In this document: positions 22,691-33,611 of the stretch, one piece after another
Layout: each line of letters opens with the position of its first letter
Position numbering within the stretch: the first letter of the stretch is position 1
Assembly: GCA_021234155.1 (NCBI GenBank)
Contig: JAJEKV010000032.1
Coordinates: forward strand, 4,157,835-4,221,834
DNA: 64,000 nucleotides
Source of the DNA: Isoetes taiwanensis
Taxonomy: Eukaryota > Streptophyta > Lycopodiopsida > Isoetales > Isoetaceae
Reading direction: 5' to 3'
The notes under the pieces: model-generated
Told to the model about the DNA's origin: nothing
What the model saw: the letters and a program-made list of their open reading frames with translations, nothing else
Databases searched by the model: none
Made by a program: the position numbers and the translations under genes

Positions 22691-22859
22691 ATGCATGCAA
22701 ACGTCCCTTTCCTCTTCTGCCTCATTCCCAAAATCGTATGGATGCCTACGATTTGCATCCCTTTTATTCCCAAAATTCTGCCCTGCAGCTTCATTCCGTC
22801 CCCATCGTCTATTCCGCCATCTCCTTCACTCCTTCCCCATTCCGGTCCATCTCCTTCAC

Positions 22860-23190
22860 TTTTCGCCATGGCCAAGTTCAAGACTACACTCGCGAGGGAA
22901 CACTATCCCGGCCATTGTGCTGCTCCTTCGCGCCCGAAGACGGTCGAGAATCCGTGGCTTCTGCGGAGGATCCGTGTCTTCCTCCACGGAGGAGGCCGCC
23001 CGATTCTGATGGTGGCCAAGTTCACTCCACCGTGAGGTGGAGAAGCTCATCATGGATCATCAAAGTTGCCGCCGTTGCGGGTGCTCGAGTGGGTGCATGG
23101 GGTTATGATGACGAGGAGCGACTCCTCGAAATGAAGATGTATACTGCGAGGGGCGACCTCCATATAGAGCTCAAGATGGCCCCTTACTGA
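22860..23190 (+). CDS. Hypothetical ORF inside the transposon
   Basis: Two overlapping frames start near 22869 (MAKFKTTLAREHYPGHCAAP) and continue in a second frame to a stop at 23188 (VGAWGYDDEERLLEMKMY, then LHIELKMAPY). The local GC content is higher than the neighbourhood, and a long AT-rich tail with ATTAATGATGA follows. I recognise no domain. It may be a captured gene piece. Confidence 0.25.
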
Positions 23191-23749
23191 TTAGTTTAGA
23201 TTTGTATTGTAATCCCGGTTTCAATTTTTTGGCAATAGTCCTTGTGACTATTCTTTGTAAAGGCTTTTCATTAATGATGAGAACTTGTTTTGCAATAGTC
23301 CTTGTTTTGCAATAGAACTTGTTTTGCTTTAAACGTTTCTCGAGTTTCCACTGTTTTTTCAGTTATTTGAACTTTTGTCATTAATTATAAAATGCAAACA
23401 AGGAATTTGAAGGGTGCGTAATCTATGATCGCGCACACTAACAAAATATGGTAACCATTTCAAAGCAAATAGGAAAATATGAGATGGGTGGCTCGGGTTC
23501 AAAAGAAATAGAGTTCAAAAGAAACCTGAAAAGAAAAAACACGTAATTCCTCAAGCAAAAGTTAGTGGCCTTGCAAGAATCTTTGCACAAAGCGAGAGCT
23601 CAATGAATTTTGGCCTCATATCAATTCAGGGGACCTAATTTGGGATCCATATATTGTTTGTCACCAAAATCGGTCAAGATACTATCAGAATCGAGAGCCA
23701 TTTCATTTTTCGAAGGGTCAAAAATGGTCAATGCCCCCCGGCCGATTAT

Positions 23750-23815
23750 GGTGAAATCTGTGGTGAAAGCCGTGGTGAAAAATGTGGTGAAAACCGTGGT
23801 GAAGCTGTGGTGATG
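23750..23815. repeat. Short GTGGTGAAA tandem run
   Basis: Seven nearly regular 12-base units (GTGGTGAAA plus three variable bases) lie at 23752-23812. They keep the GTGGTG core and could be a minor binding cluster. Confidence 0.8.
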
Positions 23816-24150
23816 CAAACATTGTTTTATATTTCAAAGGAGAAAAATACATATGGAAATCTACCACACCGGGGTAGAATAGTTCATACTTCTTATGAAA
23901 TGAAGTATGCGAGAAAAATCGAGGGGAAAACTATAACCCCGAGCTTCTAGTATTATCAAAATACATTAGAGATATAATAATAGCTGTTTTGAAGAGGTTA
24001 ATGATGACATACATTCTTGGGCCTCAATCGGATCGCATTGTGAGATTCAGAACTCTTCTTCTTCCAAGTATGTCCAAGATTTCATCAAGTTTTTTCTGCT
24101 GAATAGTTGGTGAAATCCAAGCAACACTAAAACATGAGCTTCTCGTTTAC

Positions 24151-24608
24151 TCAGCCCCCACTTATGATCTGATTCACAAAGTATTGTCTCAGGTTGTTGT
24201 GTCTCCATGCAGCTGGCCTGTTGAGCACTTTTTTAATGGCTGAAGCATGGATCATTTCCTGCTTTAGTTCGATGAACATATCCTCTTCCTCAAGCATGGG
24301 GAGAGCTGCGAACTCATCCTCAGAATCATACGCCACCCCCAGAACCCTGTCGGCTGCACCAGCTCTGTTAAGTCTCCTGACTGCATCTATGTAAAACAAC
24401 ATCATTAGTAATAAGAAAGGCAACCGCCTATCACTGCCTTGGCTTCTAATTCTTTAAGCCCATCAGGAATTAACCTATGTTTTAAGCCTAGAATACCTCG
24501 GAATTCATGGGTCCTCCGCTCCTCTAATATCCGCCTCTGTTCCTGGTTTATTTGCTCCAGTATAGGTCTTACCAGATGCGACTGCATTTGAACTGGCGCC
24601 TGGGGCAT
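24151..24608 (-). CDS. Hypothetical minus-strand gene piece in the transposon
   Basis: Two consecutive frames: upstream (24608-24405) MPQAPVQMQSHLVRPILEQI with a coiled stretch (NQEQRRILEERRTHEF), downstream (24423-24151) with an acidic segment (YDSEDEFAALPMLEEEDMF). A T-rich tract between them could be an intron end. I recognise no family. It lies between the transposase C-terminus and the middle of the element. Confidence 0.3.
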
Positions 24609-25017
24609 GTTACATCAGGGACATCAAAATACAATTACATATTACATCAGAAGCAAACATATTACATTGAAACAAGGGACATCAAAATACAATTGAGCAT
24701 GGAATTGAGTTTCTTATATTATTCCCAAACAAGGCAAGACACAACAACATATTCAAAATTTCTGAATCATTTCCTAACCTGTAAGAATGTGTTCAGCTAT
24801 TCTTCATCAGACATGCTATCTTCATCAGATAAAACCTCGGGCAAGTTTTCTAGAATCTTTTTCCTCATCCGTTTTGGTCTAGCTCAGAAGCAGTTCGAGC
24901 ACCTTTCTTGATCTGCTTTGCATGGGAACTCGAATAGCACAAATTTGAGTAGAGAATACAAGTGACTTTGGCTCGTTTGTCAACAACTCATACATCACCT
25001 TTGACCGAGGCTTCTTT

Positions 25018-28000
25018 CTATAGTAAATGCCCTCCACAAGCGGTTTCACCTCTCATAAACAAGTTTCCGTTCTGCTTGAAGTCATTTTCAACTTCAAATT
25101 TTGGCTTGGTGCATAGCAACATCCAAAATACAGAATCCTCCTCGTTCCCTTTAGGTGCAGCAACTGCAAAGCTGTCTCCTTCTCTAAGTGCTTCTGCAAG
25201 TACATTTGCCAAGGTTGAGTATAGTGGCCTGGTAGACTTGCGGGTCTCTTCCACATCCGCATGAACATTGGAGGATGGTTCAACGACTACAAGGTCCCAT
25301 TCATCTACATACAATTCGTTCTCACACATGTCCCATTTTCCATCCAAACAATTGCTGCAAAAACATGATAGCTTTTTACGGTATGTAGGCGTGTTGGATT
25401 TCGTCTTGAATCCATGGTGAATGAATTTGCACGGTTTCGGAATTGTCTCCCGCACCCCAAGCCTTTTTCCCTGTTGATATCCTCGGGTTTTATTTCCCGT
25501 AAGTATCTCGAACTTTTCTTCCATTTTCAGTCCACTTTCGGATGTACCACATTGAAATTGTTTTCTCTGCAATTTTCACCACATCATGGGCATTATCTAG
25601 TTTAATGTCGGGATGTTTAAAAGGTAGACCTTGTATCCATCTTTTCAATTCTCTTTGCCTTCCCATCATGTTCACCTTTTCCATGGTTTGATCCAAAGAA
25701 GTTCCACATCATGTTGACCTCAGTATCACAACCGTACCTTCCAACAAAATAAAATGATCATTTTGCTTTGAATTGTGATGCAGCACCATCCGAAAATACA
25801 TAGTGTTGTTTGGGGACATTGCCTTTTTCGCTTTTAAGTACTCAAAATGTTTCATAAAACAATGTTGAACAAAAAGTGTGTCATGTTCCCTATCATCCAG
25901 GCACATAGTAGTGTGTTTCCTTCTCAATGGTGTGCATGCGTGGATCAACCTCGATAGGTTATTTGAACAAATATAGTTATCGGTTGTTGACCCAACAAGC
26001 ATGGACTGAACTTCATTCGCTCCTTAAAAGTATAATTTCTGCGAAGTCAACCACGGATAGGTAAGCATCTCGAGGCAAGTTATCAAGGAGTTCTTTGTAA
26101 TTGGCCCGCCGCCACTTATATCCGAAGTTGTGTAAAGGAAAATTTGGAAGCTTCTCCAACATTTTGTTCACCGGTGGAAGACTTGCGGTTTCATTGTGTT
26201 GGTGAGCGAGCTTAGACTTCTTGTTGCCATCTCTGAATACGGTTTTTTCATAGTCTAGGTATTCCCACTTCACCATGCCACTATCACTAGATTGTTCATG
26301 TGGGCGGATAGGGAACTTCTTAATCCCACACTCTTTACACTCACCCGAATGCATTCCCTCTTATGGTAAGGTTGGAAGCTAGTTTTCTCACATAAAATTC
26401 CACGCCACGGACTTCTTGTGCTACTTATTTTGTATTCAGACGCCTCAGCATTCACCATATATATGTTCGACCCGCCAAAGTCGACAAGTGCAAATTGCAG
26501 ACTTTTTGGGTGCTTAGTTCTCATACTATTGAAGCCATCTATTAGCATCTCGCATTCTAACATGGTATATACAGAAGAACTATTGAAGTCCTTTAATTTT
26601 ACAACAAACCATGGTTTGACTTTTCAAACATCCTCTGTTTGATCATAACACTAGGATGTTCCGTCTTGAATTTCTGAACAATTGCAATCAGCAAGGAAGA
26701 TAACAAGGTGATCAACATATTTATTGCACACTACATTTTCCACCACACTAGGCACCACATAGCATATATTACGGACATTCATCTTACACCTCCTTATTCA
26801 CCACACTAGGCACCACAACGCATATATTACATATTTATTGTACACCATATTTTTCACCACACTAGGCACCACATAGCATATATTATGGACATTCATCTTA
26901 CACCTCGTTATTCACCACACTAGGCACCACATAGAATATATTACAAAGATTCATTTTACACCATATTTTTCACCACACTAGGCACCACACCGGCACCACA
27001 CTAGGCACCACACTAGACACCACACTAGGCACCACACCATGTTATTCACCACACTAGGGACCACATAGCATATATTACAAAGATTTATTTTACACCATGT
27101 TATTCACCACACTAGGCACCACATAGCATATATTACAAAGATGTATTTTACACCATGTTATTCACCACACTAGGCACCACAAAGCATATATTGACAAAAG
27201 ATTTATTTCACACCATTGCCTCACCACAAAGAACCACATATCACAAGCAATCACTAACCACATACCACATACCACATTAACAATAAAAAATGTGGTGAAG
27301 ATGAAGAAATGAAATAACACGTGATTCTTCGGATAGTGAGTGGCATGATCCTCTCTTACATTTCGTTCCAATCTTTCGAACTTAACATCCTTTGCATTTT
27401 GAGAGACCCTACTGTTTTCGGTCCAAAATTCTTTGCACAAGTTCTATGACAGAATTGGGAATTGCATCCGCTCTTCTAACTCTTTTGTACAAAACCCATT
27501 TCCCCCTTTGCAATCTATCTCTTCCCTCTTCAATTTTGCTTTGGTAAGATTCCTAGGATGAACACCAAGAAGGTTTACCAAAACCCCGAGTTAACCGACA
27601 GGGATTAGCACTTTCGGTATTAATGCTTCCTCTTACGGCCATAGCAAGGCAACTACTCTTTGGTCGCTAAACTGTCATTCTTTGTTAGACTTCTTCACAA
27701 GTTGAATGGAAGCCCGAGGTTGTTGACCACAATGCTCTTGGCTTGCAAATCTTTTCGACTCTTCGCCAAGCACGCTGTCCATTGTGTCATCCCGCGGATA
27801 ATCTAGTAAAAACCTCTTTCTTATATTTGTTAGACAAGCCTTTAGTGGTGCTATGAAATGAAGATAACAATTTTAATACCATCCGACGCCTAGTAGAGGC
27901 CGTTCGGTGGATCCTCCCTCCGCTGATGCAATTTTTGCTAATTCTTCTTTAGCTTCCCTTTGTCTTTTCCTTTGGCGTCTTTTATGATCCCGTTCTTGTT

Positions 28001-28112
28001 CGAGTTCTCTTTCTCTTACGCGTGCTCGGTTTGAGATTTTAGGCAGATTTGCTTCCAAATTAAATGATTGAAGGTATGAACCGGATTGATCCACAACCGG
28101 ATTAAGCGCCAT
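25018..28112 (-). pseudogene. Transposase-like gene of the TGTGGTG transposon (copy 1)
   Basis: Pieces in minus-strand order: a basic N-terminal coil (28112-27873, RARVRERELEQERDHKRR); EFWTENSRVS (27430); after an intron filled with CACCACA repeats, a Cys motif CKECGIKKFPIRP (26340); a core with LSVVDFAE (26045) and CLDDREHDTLFVQHC (25880); a Cys cluster LSCFCSNCLDGKWDMCEN (25370); and a tail EGDSFAVAAPKGNEEDSVFW (25190). The same blocks in the same order occur in the gene at 29.5-32.6 kb, where the core also has SDGCSSQFK and HGKGEHDGQG. Conserved Asp-rich blocks suggest an RNase H-fold nuclease. A 4-bp TSD would fit Sola-like elements, but I cannot confirm the superfamily. Several frame breaks; the core is damaged near 25720. 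Confidence 0.6.
26735..27290. repeat. Right CACCACA repeat array
   Basis: About a dozen units of CACCACACTAGGCACCACA followed by AGCATATATTAC and a spacer recur every 50-70 bases. On the minus strand they read TGTGGTG, so the array is inverted relative to the left half. It lies in what appears to be an intron of the transposase gene. Confidence 0.9.
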
Positions 28113-28438
28113 AGCCGTGTGCTTCAGGAAAGGCGCGGGTGGGTCGTGGGTTTAGAAATCGGTTCGGTGGAGATTGGAATGGGACGAGTGGCGTAGGAAA
28201 TTGGAATGGGATGGGTGGCGTAGGAATTGGGTTGTTGCAGTTCAAGAAATGATTGAATCCGGGCAGTACATGCACTAGGCGCCAAACAAACATTTAAAAT
28301 CGCACCACAAATTTGATATCTCCCACCACATTTTTAGGGGGGACAGGGGGGACACCCAGGGTGTTCCACTACAACATGCTTTCACCCTATAGTGGATAAT
28401 GTTGTTGCAGTAACAAGGAGGTAAGGTTATAAATGCAG

Positions 28439-28484
28439 ATCGTGCTGGAAATGATAGAAGTACGTGAATTAGACACAGCTGCAG
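28439..28484 (+). pseudogene. SMU1: SMU1-like exon, second piece
   Basis: After AAATGCAG the frame reads IVLEMIEVRELDTAA, the direct continuation of EDLYEQ at 18641 in SMU1 proteins. It stops matching at GACACAGCTGCAG, where an FCP1-like sequence begins. The SMU1 WD40 part never appears. Confidence 0.85.
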
Positions 28485-29045
28485 AGGTTTGATATTGTTA
28501 TTTGGAGTGCTTCTCTACTTCGTAATACGAGGGATATGGTGGATGCATTGTTCCCTGATTTGCAGACCAGATTCTTGAAGGTTTATGGTCAAGAGCATTG
28601 CTATGCATGCGAGCATCCAAACAGACCAGAAAAGCAGATTTTTTTCAAGGAGTTGAAGGTTGTACTTGAGGATTTTCCTCAAAATCATGGTATGATTTTC
28701 TTGGTTGATGACAGCCTACACAAAGGGTTTCTAAACCCTGCACACACAACCCTTCCCATTATGCCTTTCAAGGGGCAAGAAGAGGACAACTTTTTGCAGA
28801 AGTTTGTGTGTCCAACTTTGGAATACTTGTCTTCTCATCTTGTCTGGGAAACGATCTCACAAAGGTTGACATCAGCGATGCATGGTTGGAAGAGGAGACA
28901 GGTTGTAGTCTTTGGATTCTTGCCTCAACAACTATCTTGTCTCGGCCTACTATATCCTCAATGCTCCATTAGAAGTACAAAGGCATTTCTTTGGGCACCC
29001 TTCTGGCGACCGGCAAAGATGACTCAAGACTTCGATGACTCATGA
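28485..29045 (+). pseudogene. FCP1/SCP-like (HAD) phosphatase fragment joined to SMU1 exon
   Basis: It begins at 28485, directly after CTGCAG: RFDIVIWSASLLRNTRDMVD (the W-S/T-A-S motif of FCP1 homology domains), then KVYGQEHCYACEH, MIFLVDDSLHKGFLNPAHTT (the catalytic DD pair), and DNFLQKFVCPTLEYLS. These phosphatases dephosphorylate Ser/Thr on RNA polymerase II tail-like substrates. The N-terminal DxDxT/V motif is absent, so this is a fragment. The GCAG boundary looks like a normal splice acceptor, so an exon from another gene was spliced or recombined beside the SMU1 exon. After about 28900 the frame is lost. Confidence 0.8.
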
Positions 29046-29430
29046 AGTAACCATTGTACAGTACTTTTTTGTAATATATATGTATGATTACTTTGTCTTA
29101 TCTTCAGTATTGAGTGATCTTGAGTGATGTTCTAATCTTGAGTGTACAATTTTCTGTAATATATATCAAGCTTACTCTCCAATACTGTACAAGCATTGTT
29201 TCCAATACTAAAATACTCCAATAATTCAAACCAATACTACAAACATTGTCTCAGGGGCATTGTCTCCAATACAATGATCAAAATTTGAGACAAGTACACA
29301 AGTAACTACAGATTTGTTACAATGATAAAACAACTAGGCCAAAGCATATTCAACCTTCATATGGCAGACTGTCAAGGATCATCTGGTGAGTAGCCTGTTC
29401 AAGGAAAAATCTGTTGGTGCCAGGAATCTG
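29046..29430. other. No gene seen
   Basis: An AT-rich stretch with repeated CAATACT words (29180-29270). It may hold the left end of the second transposon copy, but I found no inverted partner of the TIR here. Confidence 0.4.
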
Positions 29431-29511
29431 ATTCATCTCAAACTTGATAGGCGATGCGTGATGGATGACTTTGACTGAAAGTCGGGGCCTTTGTCTTCAA
29501 GTAGCTCCCAA

Positions 29512-32500
29512 CTACCATCCGGGTCGGGCAAGATAGTACAAACCAGCCAACACATGTTCATCCACATTGAAGGTCGACCCCAGCCTATCCTTGACAATTC
29601 CGTCAAGGATATGCCTCGACTTAATACATTTGACCACATAGAAATCTGCATTCTCTCGATTTCCCCGCTTTGGGCTACAACAAACAAAGTTATCACCTTC
29701 CACGTTCCGGGATAGCCATTCTCCATCACCTTCAAAAATGCCTCATCGATTTAGGTCTTGATTACCTTCACGGTAGACTTATCTGGCTTTAGTGTAACAT
29801 ATTTCCAATTCTTCAATCTGTGCTTGTTCACACAAGAAGACCAGTTTCCTTTCAAACAGTTACCACAGAAACAACTTAAACCTCTATGAGCCACCCTTGT
29901 GCTTGATTTGGCCAAGTATGTCCGGATGCTGTGTATTTGCTTGGTCCCTTCCACCCTGGCACAGTCCAGCGGGTCTGTCCTATCAACATCATCCTTTCCA
30001 ATTACCCAGAAGTACCTGCAAGGACACAACAAGTATTGCATCTCACAGATAGCATAATATAGCACTACTCATCACAGTACAGCAGTTCACAGACAGCACT
30101 TAAAGCAGATGAAAGCACTATTCAGCACATTACAGCAGTTTACAGGCAGCACTACTCAACAGAATACAACAGATGAAAGCATAATACCTTTTGATGTCCC
30201 CATTGTTGGTACCTTCATTCCAGCGATTTGCAAATTCACATGCATCAGCAGCACCCCTAAATCTCACCCCATCATACTTGAGCTGCTCTCTAGTGAATGC
30301 CCCTTTAAGGACTGCCCCTTGCCCATCGTGCTCTCCCTTACCATGGGCTGTCCCAAAGAAATTCCATACTATTTCCTTCCCTAGCTCATGGTGATATCTT
30401 GGTAGGAAATAGAATGGCCGGGCAGATTTGAATTGGCTAGAACAACCATCTGACCAAACTATATGCCTAAAGAAATATACACCATTTGATACAAGCCATG
30501 AATTGTGCTTTCTAAGACAGTGCTGCACAAAAAGAGTGTCATGAAGCTTGTCATCACTCAAGTAAAAATGGGTTTCCTTCAATAGCTTTCTGATCCCAGA
30601 ACTGATGTCCATCCTATATGTGATGTGGACGAGAATTGTTATCTGGTCATTGTGCCAATGCTGGCTTTGAACCTCCCTTTGTATTTTTATGCTGTAATTC
30701 TCTGCAAAATCAATTACAGAAACAATGGTGCCATCTTGCCTATTGTCCAGGCAACTCCTGAATTGCATGGCCTGCCATCTAGCCCTGTAATTGTGTGGCA
30801 CGAATATCTTCAATGTGGAACACAGATATGAAATGAAATCCTTCACTGCCGTTCTCTTGTAAGACAATCTGAGGACTGGCTTTGGTCCTTTCTTTTTTTT
30901 CCCCTTGCCATTTGAGGTCTTGTCTTGTGTTGCAGCTTCAGTCTGTGTCCCACCGGCTTGCTTGGATTTCTTACTTTTGTTTCCCTTCTTCTCAACTTGT
31001 GCTTGCGACTTCAGTCGCGTGTCCCACCAACTACCTTGGATTTCTTACTTTTGTTTCCCTTCTTGGTGGCATTGGCTCTTTTCTTTTCGCTGCCACTGGC
31101 ACCTCCTTGGTAACGCTTGATCTGCAACTCCGCCCGACCTCTTCTCGTCTCCATCGGAATCAGAACAAGGTGCGTAGCATAAAGCGGAAGATTAGCGCAA
31201 GTTGAAAGCACAAAAGCGGTTTTTTTTGGATGACAAAGACATATCAAAGATGTTGCAAAAAGATGCAATAAAGAGAGTATTACCTTTTTCAAGCGTCTTC
31301 CATTCAAGCAAGAACTCATGATTCTCTCTCTCTCTTGGACATATAGGAAGAGTTTTTATGCCACGCCGACATATGCGCATCAAGCGGTCATGTTTATGCC
31401 ATTCTTCACCCTCGCTCTTGTTGCAAACCCACGCCCCCTCGAGCTCGGCTGGTTGAGTCATACATATATTGGCTGGCGGAACCGTCTCACCAGGTCCACG
31501 GACCTCGCGGGTGCACTTGCACTCTTCACCATGAAATCCGCCACTGACCTTAATGCATTCGGGGCCACCCGGCATACTCCAACTTCATATGGTATATGCA
31601 ACAACAGGTTTCCCTTTTCGATACTTTCTTTACATAAATAGGCTTCAACTTCTCGAAAAGCCTTTAAGCAAACAGGGGTGTTCGGGATGTGCCTTTTTGT
31701 ATTGTTGAAATAGCTCCTCGGTGAATGGTGGCCGTTGGTTAGAAATATTTATGCAACAAAAGCAAAGAAAAATTTGTATGGAAACTTATACCTGTGTGAC
31801 CTCCATAAGGTGCAAGGGATAAGAAATTCGGAAGCCTGACTCTCCAACAGTGTTCACAACATCTTTCTTGCAAGGAGAGACTCTGCTATTTTGTCTCCAG
31901 AATTCTGTTATGCTTTGCTTGCAAGCAGGGGTGAGAGAATCGCACCTCAACCTCCTTTGGAAGCTAGACCACGGACCATTTCCAAGGACGGCTTCCGATT
32001 TTCTTAATGCAGCAGTTGCAATTGTTGACCTCATGCAACCTATCATAAGAAATATTGCACATTAATCAATGAACATATCTCATCCAGCATCACTCAGCAG
32101 ATACAAGCACTTAAAAGCACTTAAAAGCACAAAGAAGCACAGGCATGAAAGCAAGAATTAGATGCACCTAACAGCCCTGCCATAGTGGAATTGCATCTCG
32201 ATTTTGTGGAAGACGCCATCACCAGTGTCGAGGTTCTGGCTCTCCAAACATCATGGTTCCTTTGCCTCTTTGTGGCTGCCATTGTTGCATTTCAAGTTGT
32301 TGAGCAGCACCCGCTTGCCTTGCACTCCTTTGGATTTGGCAAAATTCAGGTTACGAGATTTCCATTGCGTGGTGATGAACCACCCTCTTCATCACATCGG
32401 CCTTGAGTTGGTGAATGTTTTTGGTGAGCTTATTGAAGTAATCAACTACTTGCTTGGCTATTTCTTGCCTGCATCTCATGCTCAGATCCTCTCGTTCACC

Positions 32501-32557
32501 CGCTGCTTTTTTCATCTTATTCCGTAATCTGTATTCTCTCTTTCTCGCTGCATCCAA
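29512..32557 (-). pseudogene. Transposase-like gene, copy 2
   Basis: Minus-strand pieces: a basic N-terminus (32557-32351, DAARKREYRLRNKMKKAAG); LTPACKQSITEFWRQNSRVS (31930-31870); Cys motif MRICRRGIKTLPICPRER (31370); core 30867-30130 with VIDFAENYSIKIQREVQSQH, a DDKLHDTLFVQHCLRKH block, VWSDGCSSQFKSARPFYFLP and FFGTAHGKGEHDGQGAVLKG; Cys cluster LSCFCGNCLKGNWSSCVN (29880); tail EGDNFVCCSPKRGNRENADF (29700). The D-F-A-E-N, S-D-G-C and H-G-K-G-x-x-D-G blocks are the likely catalytic carboxylates and metal site, as also seen in animal and protist transposase-like proteins. The core is the best preserved in the window. Exons are split by probable introns near 30070-30130 and 31200-31260. Confidence 0.6.
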
Positions 32558-32975
32558 TTTCTTGTAAATTGCAGAGGAAACTGGATCTTCACGTGATATT
32601 TCCGTGTTGCATTGACATCCAACAAATCTGGAACAACGTATTGGGATTCATCGGTCGAAAAATCCAATGCTAGGCGTGTGATTGCCTCGAGGGCGGTATC
32701 GAGGGCGCCATGAAATTCCTGAGAGAGGGAGGATAAGTGAATTGGAGGGAGAAATTTCGCGGGCCATGACGAAGTAATCCAATTTGCAACGTACTACCAC
32801 ACCACTCGCGCGAAAATCCAGCCAAAAGCCCACAATCATTTTCCCTAACGGGCTCGTTCGCGGAGGTGGACGTCGAAAGTACATGAAGGGCGTAAAAGAA
32901 ATGACGGCGATTCGCCCATCAAAGACCAGATTAAGCAAAAGCAGGGGTGCTGATAGCGGGCTAAAACCCTGCTAT

Positions 32976-32999
32976 AAGCATGCGTCCGGACGCATGCTT
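32976..32999. repeat. Perfect 24-bp palindrome
   Basis: AAGCATGCGTCC followed by its exact reverse complement. It sits about 30 bases inside the supposed right end of the second transposon copy. Confidence 0.9.
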
Positions 33000-33104
33000 T
33001 TGCTACCCACCAGCATACTTTCACCCAAATGCATAACAGAGTAGAAGTAAATTTAAAGACTTGAATTTTTAAGAAACTGCGGTCCATATATCAAGGTTTA
33101 CGAG

Positions 33105-33312
33105 GGAAGAAAAAGAAGCAATTCTTACATCATGCCACATTGGTAGCAAACAAGAAAATGCAATCCATATATCAATGTTTACGAGAGAAGAAAAAGAAGC
33201 AATTCTTGCAGCATGCCACATTGGCAGCAAGTGATTGGACAAGGTTCACAGGAGAAGAAGAAGACGAAGGAGAAACATTTCTTACAACATGCCACATTGG
33301 CAACAAGCAATT
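33105..33312. repeat. Three tandem units ending in CATGCCACATTGG
   Basis: Units at about 33108-33150, 33185-33232 and 33255-33305 share AAGAAGAA, CAATTCTT and CATGCCACATTGGCAGCAA words; the first two also share CAATCCATATATCAA. No coding sense. Read on the minus strand they follow the tRNA-like head at 33.4 kb. Confidence 0.75.
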
Positions 33313-33360
33313 AGACGTATAATGCACACACCGCACCAATATTGTTTATTGGGTCTTGCC

Positions 33361-33455
33361 ACCAATCACCTTTTGAACATGAGACTCTTGACGGCCTCTA
33401 ACTCGAGACATAGTTGTTCTAAGACTAGTGTGTTACCACTAAACCAAACGCCCAA
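33361..33455 (-). repeat. tRNA-like SINE head (possible)
   Basis: On the minus strand TTTGGTTTAGTGGTAACACA resembles an RNA polymerase III A box, and about 60 bases on, CATGTTCAAAAGG is a loose B box. It does not fold as a tRNA to my eye, so a SINE remnant is more likely than a tRNA gene. The tandem units at 33.1-33.3 kb would be its body. Confidence 0.35.
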
Positions 33456-33611
33456 ACACAAGTCCAAGAGTAACTGATGGAGGAGGGAAGGAATTCAAGT
33501 CACTGGGCACCAACAAACCTGAAGTCTACAACCCACATCCAAGTGGCTAGAGGAGTTTAGGCATCCCCATATCAAATTTTAAAGTTATAAGTAGGGGGAA
33601 AAGGAGAACTC

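Larger units (their letters stand above)
18663..28391. mobile_element. 9.7-kb DNA transposon with perfect 30-bp TIRs and TGTGGTG arrays
   Basis: The first 30 bases (18663-18692, beginning TATAGGGTGAAAGCATGTTG) are exactly inverted at 28362-28391. The outer TATA may be target duplication rather than element, which leaves 26-bp TIRs starting GGGTGAAAGC and a 4-bp TSD. Within the element TGTGGTG-type repeats lie on the plus strand in the left half (19.8-20.4 and 22.05-22.7 kb) and CACCACA on the right (26.7-27.3 kb), like subterminal transposase binding arrays. A transposase-like gene runs on the minus strand (25.0-28.1 kb) and a second gene on the plus strand (19.0-21.5 kb). It sits in an intron between two SMU1 exons. 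Confidence 0.88.
29430..33030 (-). mobile_element. Second, degraded copy of the TGTGGTG transposon family
   Basis: The gene inside has the same block order as copy 1. Near the right end (33015-33027) CATACTTTCACCC resembles the terminal CATGCTTTCACCC of the first element, so the right end is probably at about 33027. The left end is not found. No TGTGGTG array is visible, so this may be a distinct subfamily. Confidence 0.5.

Noticed and set aside
26735-27290. CRISPR-like array
   Set aside because: Spacing is irregular, spacers resemble each other, and the repeats drift; this is a plant transposon array.
18663-28391. CACTA (En/Spm) assignment because CACTACAAC occurs at the right end
   Set aside because: The word lies inside the TIR and points the wrong way; the true ends read GGGTGAAAGC or TATAGGGTG.
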